From: JANXQG01 sp963804375
Lineage (GTDB): Bacteria; Planctomycetota; Planctomycetia; Pirellulales; Thermoguttaceae
Reading direction: 5' to 3'
Assembly: GCA_963804375.1 (NCBI GenBank)
Contig: CAWDQE010000014.1
Coordinates: 372,001-436,000, forward strand
DNA length: 64,000 bases
Part shown: piece after piece, positions 52,100 through 61,638 of the stretch
Layout of the letters: every line of letters starts with the position of its first letter
Numbering within the stretch: position 1 is the stretch's first letter
Notes under the pieces: model-generated
What the model was told of the DNA's origin: nothing
Databases searched by the model: none
Seen by the model: the letters and a program-made list of their open reading frames with translations, nothing else
Translations under genes and position numbers: made by a program

Positions 52100-52906
52100 A
52101 TGAGCACCCGTCGGCTAGTTCTGCTTCCGACCCTCTTGTTTCTTTTGGCCCCGGCGGCGCGGGCCGGCGAACCGGTGGCCCCCGAAAAGCCCATCAAGCT
52201 TTTCAACGGCAAGGATCTGACCGGCTTCACCACGTGGCTCAAGGCGACGGGCCACAAGGATCCGCACCACGTGTTCAGCGTGGTGGACGGCACAATTCGC
52301 ATTTCCGGCGAGGGCCTGGGATACCTGGCCACCGACAAGGCCTACAAAGACTACCATCTCCGCCTGGAATACAAGTGGGGCAAGTACACCACCGACCCGG
52401 CAAGCGTGCGCAACTCGGGGGCCCTGCTGAACGGCATCGGCCCCGACGGCGGCGCCGGCGACGGCGCCTGGATGACGTGCCTGGAGTGCCAGATCGCCCA
52501 AGGCTGCGAAGGAGACCTGATCGTCATTCGCGGCAAGGATGAGAAGGGCAAGGTCATTCCCGCCACCGTCACCAGCGAAACGGAAACGGCCGCGGACGGC
52601 AACACGCGATGGAAAAGAGGGGGCCAGAAAACGGCCTACTCCGGCAAACAGTTCTGGTGGTCGAAACACCAGCCGTTCTTCCAGGAGCGGCTCGACAACC
52701 GCGGCAAGAACAACGTCGCCAGCCCGCTGGGCCAATGGACCCGCGTGGAGTGCATCATGGAGGGCAACCATTTGACGATCAAGATCAACGGTGTTACCGT
52801 GAACGAATTCTCCGATGTGATGCCCGCGGCCGGCAAAATCCTGCTGCAGAACGAGGGCAGCGAGATTTACTACCGCAACGTCGAATTGCTGCCTTTGAAA
52901 AAGTAG
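52100..52906 (+). CDS. DUF1080 protein (3-keto-disaccharide hydrolase-like), exported
   Basis: 268 residues, signal peptide to about residue 22 (LLPTLLFLLAPAARA). One jelly-roll domain of PF06439: KPIKLFNGKDLTGFTTWL, VFSVVDGTIRISGEGLGYLA, YHLRLEYKWG, NSGALLNGIGPDG and EGSEIYYRNVELLPL. Recent work on this family shows cleavage of 3-keto-glucosides and 3-keto-disaccharides in the periplasm. Upstream of a Gfo/Idh/MocA gene, the usual maker of keto-sugars, so the pair is functionally coherent. Confidence 0.88.
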   Translation: MSTRRLVLLPTLLFLLAPAARAGEPVAPEKPIKLFNGKDLTGFTTWLKATGHKDPHHVFSVVDGTIRISGEGLGYLATDKAYKDYHLRLEYKWGKYTTDPASVRNSGALLNGIGPDGGAGDGAWMTCLECQIAQGCEGDLIVIRGKDEKGKVIPATVTSETETAADGNTRWKRGGQKTAYSGKQFWWSKHQPFFQERLDNRGKNNVASPLGQWTRVECIMEGNHLTIKINGVTVNEFSDVMPAAGKILLQNEGSEIYYRNVELLPLKK

Positions 52907-52910
52907 CACG

Positions 52911-53023
52911 GTAGGCCGGAACAAGCTTCGGGGCACCCGGGGTACCCGCTTGCGGGTCGCGGGTCGCTTCCGGCAGAATACGAGCAAATCTTGCCGGAAC
53001 TGCGCAAGCTTGTTCCGGCCTAC
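52911..53023. repeat. Large REP element, copy 1
   Basis: GTAGGCCGGAACAAGCTT (52911-52928) and its perfect 18-bp complement (53006-53023), with an inner core GGGGTACCCGCTTGCGGGTC. Near-identical to 56711-56824. Starts 4 bp after the DUF1080 stop. Confidence 0.92.
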
Positions 53024-53063
53024 GCTTTACTCCCTTTGACAATGTAACAGCGGAGGACTTGTC

Positions 53064-54404
53064 ATGACGAAACTCGATTCTTTGCAACCTCGCCGCGGCG
53101 GGCGACGAGATTTTCTGAAGGCCACGGCCCTGGCGGGCGGCGCAATTCTCTCAGGGACAGGGCTGGCCGGTGGCATACTCAGCAGCCAACAGCCGGCCTT
53201 CGCCGCGCACGTCGGCGGCAGCGATGTCTTGCGCATCGGGCTGGTCGGCTGCGGCGGGCGCGGGACGGGCGCGGCCGCCGATGCCCTCCAGGCCAACCCC
53301 AACGTCAAACTCGTCGCCATGGCCAACCTCTTCGAAGAGCGGCTGCAAAGCAGCCTGGCAATCCTGCAAAAGGACGAGGCAATCGGCAAGAAAGTGGCAG
53401 TGACCTCCGTGCGGCAGTTCGTCGGTTTCGAGGCCTACAAGCAACTGATCGCCAGCGGGGTGGACGTGGTGCTCTTGGCCACGCCGCCGCACTTCCGCCC
53501 CATGCACCTGAAGGCGGCGGTCGCTGCCGGGTTGCACGTCTTTGCCGAAAAACCGGTGGCCGTCGACGCCCCCGGCGTGCGGAGCGTTCTGGCCACCTGC
53601 GCGGAGGCGAAAAAGAAGAACCTCTCCATCGTCTCCGGACTGTGCCTGCGCTGCTCCTATGCCTTCCGCGAGCTCGTCCGCCGCGTCCACGACGGCGCCC
53701 TGGGCGAGATCCACACCCTCCAGGCCAACGACTATCGCGGAGCAATCTGGACCAAGACCCGCATGCCGGGCGAAACCGACATGCACTGGCAGACCCGCAA
53801 CTGGTACTACTATACCTGGCTCTCCGGCGATTTCAACGTCGAGCAGCACGTCCACTTCCTCGACGTCTGCGCGTGGATCATGAAGGGGCAGTATCCGGTC
53901 AAGGCGATCGGCATGGGCGGCCGGCAGGTCCGCACCGGCCCGCAGTTCGGCAACATCTTCGACCACCACAGCGTGGTCTACGAGTACGCCGACGGGGCCA
54001 GGCTGTTCAGTAACACGCGGCAGGTGGCCGGGTGCGAGGGCGACATGAGCGCCTGGGCCATCGGCAGCAAGGGCCGGGCGGAATTCCGCGAGAGCCGCAA
54101 CGGCGCGAACCTCACGAGCGGCGGAAAAAAGTGGGTCTACCGCGGCCCGGAGAACAACATCTACCACACGGAACACGACGAGATGTTCGCCGCTATCCGC
54201 AAAGGCCAGCCGATCAACAATGGCGAGTACATGGCCAAGAGCACGCTGCTGGCGATCCTCGGGCGGATGACCACCTACACGGGGCAGTCCATCGCCTGGG
54301 AGCAAGCGCTGAACTCGAAGGAGGACCTCTCGCCGCCCAAGTACGAGTGGGGTCCGCTGCCCGAGCCGCCGGTGGCCATGCCCGGTATCACGCCCTTTGT
54401 CTGA
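53064..54404 (+). CDS. Gfo/Idh/MocA family oxidoreductase, Tat-exported
   Basis: 446 residues with a twin-arginine signal (RRDFLKATALAGGAIL). Rossmann fold: LRIGLVGCGGRGTGAAADAL, then VDVVLLATPPHF and the EKPVAVDAPG motif (Lys-Pro catalytic step). C-terminal substrate domain with NWYYYTWLSGDFNVEQHVHF. Oxidises sugars or cyclitols using tightly bound NAD(P). Tat export implies folding with cofactor before transport. In this context it may generate 3-keto sugars for the adjacent DUF1080 enzyme. Confidence 0.9.
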   Translation: MTKLDSLQPRRGGRRDFLKATALAGGAILSGTGLAGGILSSQQPAFAAHVGGSDVLRIGLVGCGGRGTGAAADALQANPNVKLVAMANLFEERLQSSLAILQKDEAIGKKVAVTSVRQFVGFEAYKQLIASGVDVVLLATPPHFRPMHLKAAVAAGLHVFAEKPVAVDAPGVRSVLATCAEAKKKNLSIVSGLCLRCSYAFRELVRRVHDGALGEIHTLQANDYRGAIWTKTRMPGETDMHWQTRNWYYYTWLSGDFNVEQHVHFLDVCAWIMKGQYPVKAIGMGGRQVRTGPQFGNIFDHHSVVYEYADGARLFSNTRQVAGCEGDMSAWAIGSKGRAEFRESRNGANLTSGGKKWVYRGPENNIYHTEHDEMFAAIRKGQPINNGEYMAKSTLLAILGRMTTYTGQSIAWEQALNSKEDLSPPKYEWGPLPEPPVAMPGITPFV

Positions 54405-54423
54405 GAACCCCTGGAAGTTGGTC

Positions 54424-56705
54424 ATGATACGACAGCAACTCTATGCGGGCCTGCTGCTGCTGGGCGGGGGACCGCTGCTTTCGGCCTGCCTTGCGGCCGA
54501 AGCGGCCGGCGACGCGTCGGGCTATCTCCGCGAGGACATCTACGACACCGCGGCCCATGCGGATGAGGCGCTGGTCAACGTCCGCGTGGCCGCCAGCCGC
54601 TGGCCCGACTGCACCACGCTGGAATCGGCCGTCGCCGACATCTTCCGCCTGGAGGGAGTGACGAACAAGCCCGACCAGGACAAGGCCCTGGCCCTCTGGA
54701 AGTGGTTCCGCATCCTGGTGAGCGCCACCGGCGGCAGTTACGCCTACGAAGGGCCGCGCGGCCACGAGACCGCTTGTGTCGACCCGCAGAAGATCTTCAC
54801 GGTCTACGGCCACCACCAGTGCGACGGGCAGAGCTGGGCGCTGGCGGCCTTGTGGCGGGCCGCCGGCTACATGGCCCTGGACGAATGCACTTTGGGCCAC
54901 ACCACGGCCGCGCTCCGCTACCGCGACGCGGACGGGAACCTCCGCTACCACAGTTTCGACCCGCAGCACCGCTGCTACCACTGGGACGAGCAGAACCAGC
55001 GCGTGGCCACGCGATCTATCCCGGTGATGCGCGGCATGGTCTATCGCCACCTCATGGCGCCCCAGGAGCTGCACAGCCTGCGGACCTCGTTGCGCGTGGG
55101 CGAGAGCGTGGGTCGCCTGTGGCAGAACAAGGGCTACCTCGTCCCCAGCGGCAAAGACAAGATTGCCGCCGCCGAGCAGGATTACTACGCCTACGCGCGC
55201 GGCAAGAGCAAGGGAGTCTACGCCGCAGTGGGCCAGGAAATCCAGGCCTTCGAGCCCGAGATGCGCCCGGAGACCTTCGCCCAATGCCTTTACGACGGCT
55301 CGCGGAACGCCGCCTGCTCGCCCGCCGAAGAAGGCAAGGCCACGCTCCACCCGCAGAAGGCCGGCGAGACGGCCGAGTTCATCTACCGCTTGGCGCCGCC
55401 CTACGTCGTGGCCGATGCGAGCTGCGCGGCCACGCTAAGTAAAGGGGAGCCCACCGATGTCTGCCGCCTGCTTGTTTCGACCGACGGCGCTCGCTGGACG
55501 CCGGTGTACACGAAGGAAAAGATCGGACAAGAGCACGTCGACATCGACCTGGGCTTGCGAGCATGGAGCAAGGGCCTGCCTAACGTCTACACGGCGTATA
55601 ACGTCTTGTTGAAGTTCGAGCTGAAGACCCTGCACGACGTACGGAAGGTAGGCATCAGCAACTTGACGTTCCTCGCCGTCCGCATGCTCAACAAGCGGAC
55701 GCTGCCCAACTTGCGGCCCGGCGAGAACGTGCTGCAGGTCACCGCCAACCGCATGGCCGCCGGCCTGGGCCTGGAGCTTTCGATCGAGTATTGCGTCGAC
55801 GGCCAGTTGCGCGAAGTGACGCAATTCATCCGCCGCTTCCCGTATTACTTCCGCATCAACGTCGCCAACGTGCCCGAGGAGGTCCGCGAAAACTACGATC
55901 AAGACTTTAACCAAGGGCGGTTGCAAATGGTGGCGATTGGCATGCGCCTGCGGCCGGTGGAAGGACGTGTAGGATGGACCTCCGGGTCCGTCCACTGGCA
56001 CGGGACGGACTCGAAGGTCCATCCTGCGACGGCGGCAGCCGGGCAAGACGGTTCGCTCGACGAGCGGGCGGCCCTGGCCGCCTTCGCCCGCAGTTACCCG
56101 CACCCGGCCGACTTCACCCACCGGCAGCCGGCCGAGCGCCGGAGCGCGACGTCCGCGAGACCTCCGGCTTCTTTCCGCAGGGCGACGAAGTCCGCCGACC
56201 CTGGGTACAGGGTGCCCGCGACCAGGCGATGCAGGCTCTCATTCGCGACTTGCGCACGGGCGGCACCGAGCGGCGGTGGACGGCGGCCGAAGACCTCGGC
56301 GCCTTTCCCGAGGCCCTCGATGTCCTCTTGGCGGAATTTCCCCAAGCCGACGGCGACCTGACGATATTCCTCTGCAAGGCATTGGCACGGATCAAGGACA
56401 AGCGGGCCGTGGCGCCGCTTCTGGCCAAGTGGAAACGGGCGCCAAGCGGGGCCCCCGGCGCTCGTTATATTCCCGACGTGCTGGCGACAATCGGCGACGG
56501 CAGCGTGGTCCCGGCATTGATCGCGCCCTTGAAGAAATGCCGCTTCGACTTCCGCTTCCACGTGGCCCATGCCTTGGGTATCCTGGGCGGGCCGGAGGCC
56601 GAGCGGACGCTGCAAGACCTCGCCCAAAACGACCCGTTTCCCCCCGTCCGCCAGCAGGCCGCAGAGGCCCTCGCTGCCCTCCACGGACAAGCGAAGCCCA
56701 GGTAA
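54424..56705 (+). CDS. Transglutaminase-like lipoprotein with C-terminal HEAT repeats, frameshifted
   Basis: ATG 54424 (MIRQQLYAGLL) with a lipobox LLSAC. Residues 80-230 resemble a transglutaminase-like fold: YGHHQCDGQSWALAALWRAAG (candidate nucleophile Cys), LGHTTAALRY (His) and YHSFDPQHRCY (Asp). A beta region follows. Residues about 518-537 derive from an in-frame palindrome (55970-56026). One base is missing near 56138-56142; beyond it the second frame gives a HEAT-type helical array (WTAAEDLGAFPEALDVLLAEF; VVPALIAPLKKCRFDFRFHVAHALGILGG) to 56705. Role unknown; 20 bp after the oxidoreductase gene, same operon. Confidence 0.72.
55970..56026. repeat. GATGGACCTCC palindrome inside the transglutaminase-like gene
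   Basis: TAGGATGGACCTCCGGGTCC at the left faces GGACGGACTCGAAGGTCC then ATCCT at the right, imperfect arms of about 23 bp. In frame it reads GWTSGSVHWHGTDSKVHP. Related to the palindrome ending cysW. Confidence 0.8.
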
Positions 56706-56710
56706 GCACG

Positions 56711-56824
56711 GTAGGCCGGAACAAGCTTCGGGGCACTCGGGGTACCCGCTTGCGGGTCGCGGGCCGGTTCCGGCAAGGATTTGATCGTATTCTGCCGGAA
56801 CGGCGCAAGCTTGTTCCGGCCTAC
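56711..56824. repeat. Large REP element, copy 2
   Basis: Perfect 18-bp arms (56711-56728 and 56807-56824), GTAGGCCGGAACAAGCTT and complement, inner GGGGTACCCGCTTGCGGGTC. Starts 5 bp after the preceding stop and extends to 75 bp before the next start. Confidence 0.92.
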
Positions 56825-56899
56825 GCTTTACCGTACTATTGCACTGGAAGTTCACTTATCGGCGAAAAGCTCTGTAGGATGTAGTAAGGAGTCCCAATC

Positions 56900-57853
56900 A
56901 TGCTTGTACAACGAATCCCCCGGCGGTCTTTCTTGCGTTTGGCTACGGCGGCAGCCGCCGGCGCGGCACTGACGCGGCGCCGCGAAACTCCGGCGGCCGA
57001 GCCGGTCAGGCCCACGCAATTCCAAATCGCCTGCATGACGTTGCCCTATTCCCGATTTCCCTTGCAGCGGGCGCTGACGGGTATTCGGGCGGCGGGCTAC
57101 CGCTACGTGGCCTGGGGCACTACGCACCACGAGCCGGACGACCCGCAGGCGCCGGTGATGGCCCCCGACGCCCCGCCACAAAAGGCCCGCGAGTTGGGCA
57201 AGCGCTGCCGCGACTTGGGCCTGGAGCCGCTCATGATGTTCTCCATGATCTATCCCGAGGCGCCTGACGGGCTGGAAGTGCTGAGCCGTCGGCTCAAGCA
57301 GGCGCAGGCAGCCGGCATCCCCCAGGTGCTCACTTTCGGCCATACCGAGGGGGGCAGCCGCCCCGTTTGGATCGAGCGATTCAAGAAGCTCGGCCCCATC
57401 GCCCGCGACCACGGCGTGCTGCTGATCGTCAAGCAGCACGGCGGCACGACGGGCACCGGCGCGGCCTGCGCCGAGATCATCCGGGAAGTCAACGACCCGG
57501 GCGTCATGGTCGGTTATGATGCCGGCAACGTGCTGGACTACTTGCATCTCGATCCGATCCCCGACATCCACAAGTGCGCCGACGTGGTCCGCAGTTTCTG
57601 CATCAAGGACCATCGCAACTGGCCGAAGAGCCAGGATTGCGGGCCCGGATTCGGCGAGATCGACCACTACAAGCTGCTCGATACGGTCGCCTTCACGGGC
57701 TTGAAGATGCCGCTGTGCTGCGAGAACATCTCCGCACCGCTGGTGCCTTATCCGAAGGAGCCGGAGGGCGTCGACCGTTTGGCCCGCCGGGCGCGGGAGT
57801 TCCTCGAAACCGTCATCGAGGGATTGCAGGGGGCGGGGCGAAAGGGCACTTGA
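56900..57853 (+). CDS. Exported sugar phosphate isomerase/epimerase (TIM barrel)
   Basis: 317 residues with a short Tat signal (RRSFLRLATAAAAGAAL). Barrel motifs: GIRAAGYRYVAWGTTHHEP, LEPLMMFSMIYPE, VLLIVKQHGG, VMVGYDAGNVLDYL (Asp) and SFCIKDHRNWPKS (His/Asp). Xylose-isomerase-like family. Downstream of the Gfo/Idh/MocA enzyme and HEAT protein, with a REP element between; likely acts in the same extracytoplasmic sugar pathway. Confidence 0.85.
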   Translation: MLVQRIPRRSFLRLATAAAAGAALTRRRETPAAEPVRPTQFQIACMTLPYSRFPLQRALTGIRAAGYRYVAWGTTHHEPDDPQAPVMAPDAPPQKARELGKRCRDLGLEPLMMFSMIYPEAPDGLEVLSRRLKQAQAAGIPQVLTFGHTEGGSRPVWIERFKKLGPIARDHGVLLIVKQHGGTTGTGAACAEIIREVNDPGVMVGYDAGNVLDYLHLDPIPDIHKCADVVRSFCIKDHRNWPKSQDCGPGFGEIDHYKLLDTVAFTGLKMPLCCENISAPLVPYPKEPEGVDRLARRAREFLETVIEGLQGAGRKGT

Positions 57854-57886
57854 GCAGAGAGCAGTTGCAAAAGATCAACCACGCCG

Positions 57887-59425
57887 TCACTTCTTGACAC
57901 CTGCTGCCACCCCGACCAGGGCGTGGACCGCGTCGTGCGGATCTTGCAGCGATTTCGCCCAGGCGAGGGCCTGCGGCGGCGAATTCTTGGCCCACGTGGC
58001 GGCGGCCGCGCGAAGCGCGGCGGCACGGTCGCGGTCCGGAGCGAGCTTTGCCGCCCAGTCGGCCGCTTGCTTCGGCTCTTTGGCTGCCCAGGCCGCAGCC
58101 ACGGTGGACGCGGCGCCGGCGCGGTAGCTGTAGTAATCGACGACGCCCGCCCAGCGCCGAACCAGATCGGCGGCTGCAGCCGGGTCGCGCCGCGACAACT
58201 CCACAGCCACCTCGTGGATGACGTGACTTTTCAGGACCAGGCTCTCACTCGCGGATACGAGCGTCAGCGCGGAAGCAACGTCGCTCTTGGCCAGTTGCCG
58301 GGCAATTGCCGGGTAGGCAGCCCCTGTGCCGCGAAGGATCTTTGGCCGGTCGGCTTTGGAACTGTTTTTCTCCGCCGTCGTGTAGTACGCCAGCGCGGCC
58401 CTGGGGTCTTTTTCCGCCCAGCCCGCCGCGACACCGTCGATGGCATTTGCCCGGCAGCCGCCGGGTTTGCTCGGCAGCGCATCGGCCCAGGCGGCGGCCG
58501 CCTGGAGGTCGTTCACCGCATAGGCCCGTGCGACTTCGGCGACGATCATGCCCAGCCGCGGAAACTGCTCGTGCCACGGGCCGACGTTCAAGGTCGCGAA
58601 GACCGCGCAGAGCTCCGCGGCGCCCTTGGGGTCGGTCGCTGCCATCTCGCGGCCCACCAGGGCCAGGGCCATGATCTTCGTGTAGCGGTCCTCGATGGTC
58701 TTGGCATACGCGGCGGCGGCGTGCGGGTCGCGGCAGGCCCAGCCCTCGGCAAGATCGCGGGGAAACGCCTTCTGGAAGTCGGCCTCCTTCCGCGAGCCCA
58801 AGGCGGCACGTGCGGCCACCGGGTCTTTTCTCGCCCACTCGCGCAGCACGCCGCGCAGGGCGTCTACGCGGAACGGCTCATAGCCCGTGATCTTCTCGGC
58901 CATCGCCAGGGCGGCGGCCGGATCGGATTTGGCCAGCTCGCGGGCAACCTCCATGGGCGCGGTGCGGGGAGTTCCTCCCCACTGTTCCTCCTCGAGGTGC
59001 TTCCAGATGAACTGGTCGGCGAGTTTCGCATCCTTGGCGACCATGCCCAGCACCGCGTAGCGTAACGCCGTATTCCGCTGCTCCAGCGTCCCCGGGGTCC
59101 TTTCCTTGAACCGCAGGCCCCAGTCGCCGGCTGCCTGGGGATCGGCCCGGCCCCAGGCCACCATCACCACCGAGAGCAAGTCACGCTTCGCGGTCCAGGA
59201 CTGGAGTTGATCGGCCAGCTCGGCAGCCCGCGCAGGGTCGCTGCGCGACCACTCTTCAGCGACGGCATAGAGGGCCCAGGTCCTTGCGAAACGGTCGGTG
59301 ATCTCCGCCCCGCGCCGCTCCGCGGTGAGCAGGGCGTCTTGCCGAAGGTCGCCGCTTGTCGCGGCTACGCAAGGAGCAGCCGCCAGCAAAAATGCGAACA
59401 TCAAATACTGCTTCGTAGTGATCAT
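57887..59425 (-). CDS. Secreted alpha-helical repeat (solenoid) protein
   Basis: 512 residues, signal peptide to about 22 (LMFAFLLAAAPCVAA). The rest is a tandem array of about twelve helical repeats of 30-40 residues, consensus WAxxDPxAAxxWAxxL (AEEWSRSDPARAAELADQL, REWARKDPVAARAALG, AAGWAEKDPRAALAYY, AAAWAAKEPKQAADWAAKL, AATWAKNSPPQALAWAKSL). No catalytic motif. Probably a protein-interaction scaffold in the periplasm. It lies 8 bp after the stop of the upstream gene, in one operon. Confidence 0.72.
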   Translation of the reverse strand: MITTKQYLMFAFLLAAAPCVAATSGDLRQDALLTAERRGAEITDRFARTWALYAVAEEWSRSDPARAAELADQLQSWTAKRDLLSVVMVAWGRADPQAAGDWGLRFKERTPGTLEQRNTALRYAVLGMVAKDAKLADQFIWKHLEEEQWGGTPRTAPMEVARELAKSDPAAALAMAEKITGYEPFRVDALRGVLREWARKDPVAARAALGSRKEADFQKAFPRDLAEGWACRDPHAAAAYAKTIEDRYTKIMALALVGREMAATDPKGAAELCAVFATLNVGPWHEQFPRLGMIVAEVARAYAVNDLQAAAAWADALPSKPGGCRANAIDGVAAGWAEKDPRAALAYYTTAEKNSSKADRPKILRGTGAAYPAIARQLAKSDVASALTLVSASESLVLKSHVIHEVAVELSRRDPAAAADLVRRWAGVVDYYSYRAGAASTVAAAWAAKEPKQAADWAAKLAPDRDRAAALRAAAATWAKNSPPQALAWAKSLQDPHDAVHALVGVAAGVKK

Positions 59426-59433
59426 TGGCGCTC

Positions 59434-61333
59434 CTATTCTCCCAACCTCACGCTGTCGCCTTCCTTATAATGCTTGTTTCGCAGGATGTCGCGGCAGCGG
59501 CCGCGGATGTCGGCCGCCAGCTTCAGGGCCGCCGGATCGGTGGAACCGGCCAGCGCGGCCTCCTGGCGGATCCGCTTGACGATCATTCGGCAGGCCTGCA
59601 TGCCGCCGTCCACCTCTTCGCCCGCCCCGCGCATTTGGGGATCGAACTCGCGGATCCGGTTGCCCAGGTCCGGCGCGCCTTGGCGGACCAGGTCCTTGCA
59701 GTGGTCCAGGGCCATCCGCCACTCCTGCGGATGGACGCACGGCTTGTCGTGGTCTACCATCGCCTGCCATAGCTCGCGCATTTCGCGGGCGATGGGGATG
59801 ATCCGGTCGGCCAGGTCGCGGGCCTGGGGATTGCCGGCCTTTGCCGCCTCGGCCACGCGTACGATCTCGTCGGACCAGGCCAGGTACTCCTGGATCCGCG
59901 CGTAGGCCGCGTCGAGGAAGTCCTTGATCTTCTCGATCGAGCTCAGGGCTTCGTCGGTGACCGGGTACCCGCTTGCAGGTGACGGGTCGTCGCGCCGTGG
60001 GCTTTCCGCGCTCGCCCAGGTAGTAGAAGACCAGCCCGCCGCGTTCCGAGCAGGTGGCCGCCGCGGTGGGCTTGCCCGTGCCCGCCGCGCCGGTACTACG
60101 GGTCTTGTTGAGCCCTTCCAGGTCGAGGATGTACTCGCAGGGTCCCGTCCCCAGCGTGTCGCGCATCACGTCGACCAGCGTCAAGGCGTCCAGGGGCGTC
60201 TGCTTCACGCGGTCGCGCGGGTAATTGATCGCTAGCAGGAAATCGGGCGAGACGACTTTCTCATGGGTCATCATGTGGGTGAGGCCCGATTCCAGGTACA
60301 GCCGCCATTCGGGGCCCGAAAACCAACTGGGCACGTGGGGATGGACGTAGACGTCGCTGTACGGGGTGTCGCCGGCGGGCGGAAGCTGGGGGACAGGCAG
60401 GCTTTCGGAGGCGATGCCCGAGGCGGCGCCCACGGCCCGCCGCTTGACCAGAAGCGTCATCCACTTGGCGGGAAACGGCGGCCGCCAGCCTTCGACCACC
60501 AGCGTCTTGTCTTTCCTGGCCGTGCGGAGGTCCTTCTCGAACCAGGTCCCTTCCCGCGCCACTACCGCCACGAAGACGCTCTTCCCGTTGAAGCTCACCT
60601 GGGTGGCAGTGAAGCGGCGACCGGTCCCCGTGCCGTCACAAAACAGGAGCACCTCCTCGCCGCCGTCCTTGGGCCACGTGATCATGCTCAGTGCCGCATG
60701 GCCCTCGAGCAGGTTGACGATGAAGTTTTCCGCCGGGGCGAAGACTTTGGACCCGGCGGTCTCTTGTGCATCGTACAGCACGTCGCTGCCGAAGAAATCG
60801 GGGATGAAGGAAAATCTGGCCGGGCTGCCAAGCTGCACGGCGGCGGCGCCTTTGCCGGGCATGACCTCGACGAAACACTTGCCCAGGCCCAGTTTCAGAC
60901 GGGCCTCGACTTCGCCGGCGGCAAAACCGACGACGGCTTCCGCCTCGTCGTAATCGAGCACTTGGAGGCCATCCAGTTTGCCGGCTTGCTGGTCACGGCT
61001 GCCCACAAGTGTGAGCGTCTGCCGCGCCTGGGCGGACTTGCCGTCACCTTTGGCCAACAGCAGAATCTCCCTTCCGCCGGCGGGAAGGACCACCACGAGG
61101 GCCTGGTTCTCGATGGCCACGCCGCCCGCAAACGGGCCCTTGGCTGACCCCGGTGTCAGTGGCTTCCAGCCTTGGCGCGAGGCGAGGTCCGCGGCCTGCA
61201 TTCCCGCGCCGCGCGGCAGTTCCCAGGCGGCGAGCGTCGTACTGGCCGCAAGACTATCCGCTCGAATCAGGCTACCCAGGAGCATGATCCACACTGCCGG
61301 CCACAAGGGCTTGATTCCGATGCCACAGTTCAT
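59434..61333 (-). CDS. Large exported protein of unknown function, frameshifted at a REP core
   Basis: ATG 61333; hydrophobic N-terminus (AVWIMLLGSLIRADSLAA). About 450 residues read in one frame, with beta-rich segments (ENQALVVVLPAGGREILLLAK; EVEARLKLGLGKCFVEVMPGKG) and a helical block (TYSDVYVHPHVPSWFSGPEW). At 59960-59990 the frame changes by +1 (or -2), exactly where the sequence matches the REP core at 52939-52965. The second frame then gives helices SIEKIKDFLDAAYARIQEYL and WRMALDHCKDLVRQG to the stop at 59434. No family recognised. The repeat insertion may have caused the frameshift. Confidence 0.6.
59962..59988. repeat. REP core inside the unknown-function gene
   Basis: GGGTACCCGCTTGC then AGGTGACGGGTC; 23 of 27 positions match the core at 52939-52965. 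It sits at the point where the reading frame changes. Confidence 0.65.
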
Positions 61334-61638
61334 TTGGGCGATCCTCCATTTCGGTTGGGTGCAACCCCGATTGTCGCAGGGGCGGTAGGCGCAGTCAAGC
61401 ACGTCGCGGTCGGGTTACTTCCCCGCGAGGTGCGGAAGATCGGCTGCTTGCGAATCCAGTCATGCGCCCCGCGACGCTAGGCTCGGGAGCTTATCTGCTG
61501 CGCGGTTGTGGCAGAGTGGCCAACCGGCGCTTGCATACCTTCTGTGTGTCGAATATCCTAAGATCCATGCTTTGAAGAAGGATCTGAGTCCTATGGATTC
61601 CTCTGCGTGCGCAGCGCGGGCCAGTAGAAAGCAACACC
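61334..61638. other. Divergent intergenic region
   Basis: 305 bp between the minus-strand unknown gene and the lyase gene. Nothing convincing was found. A short stretch at 61502-61530 (GCGGTTGTGGCAGAGTGGCC) recalls the 5' part of a tRNA but has no matching acceptor strand or T-loop. Confidence 0.5.

Noticed and set aside
61502..61590. tRNA-like start GCGGTTGTGGCAGAGTGGCC
   Set aside because: No acceptor-stem complement, no TTCGA T-loop at the right distance and no anticodon arm could be folded.
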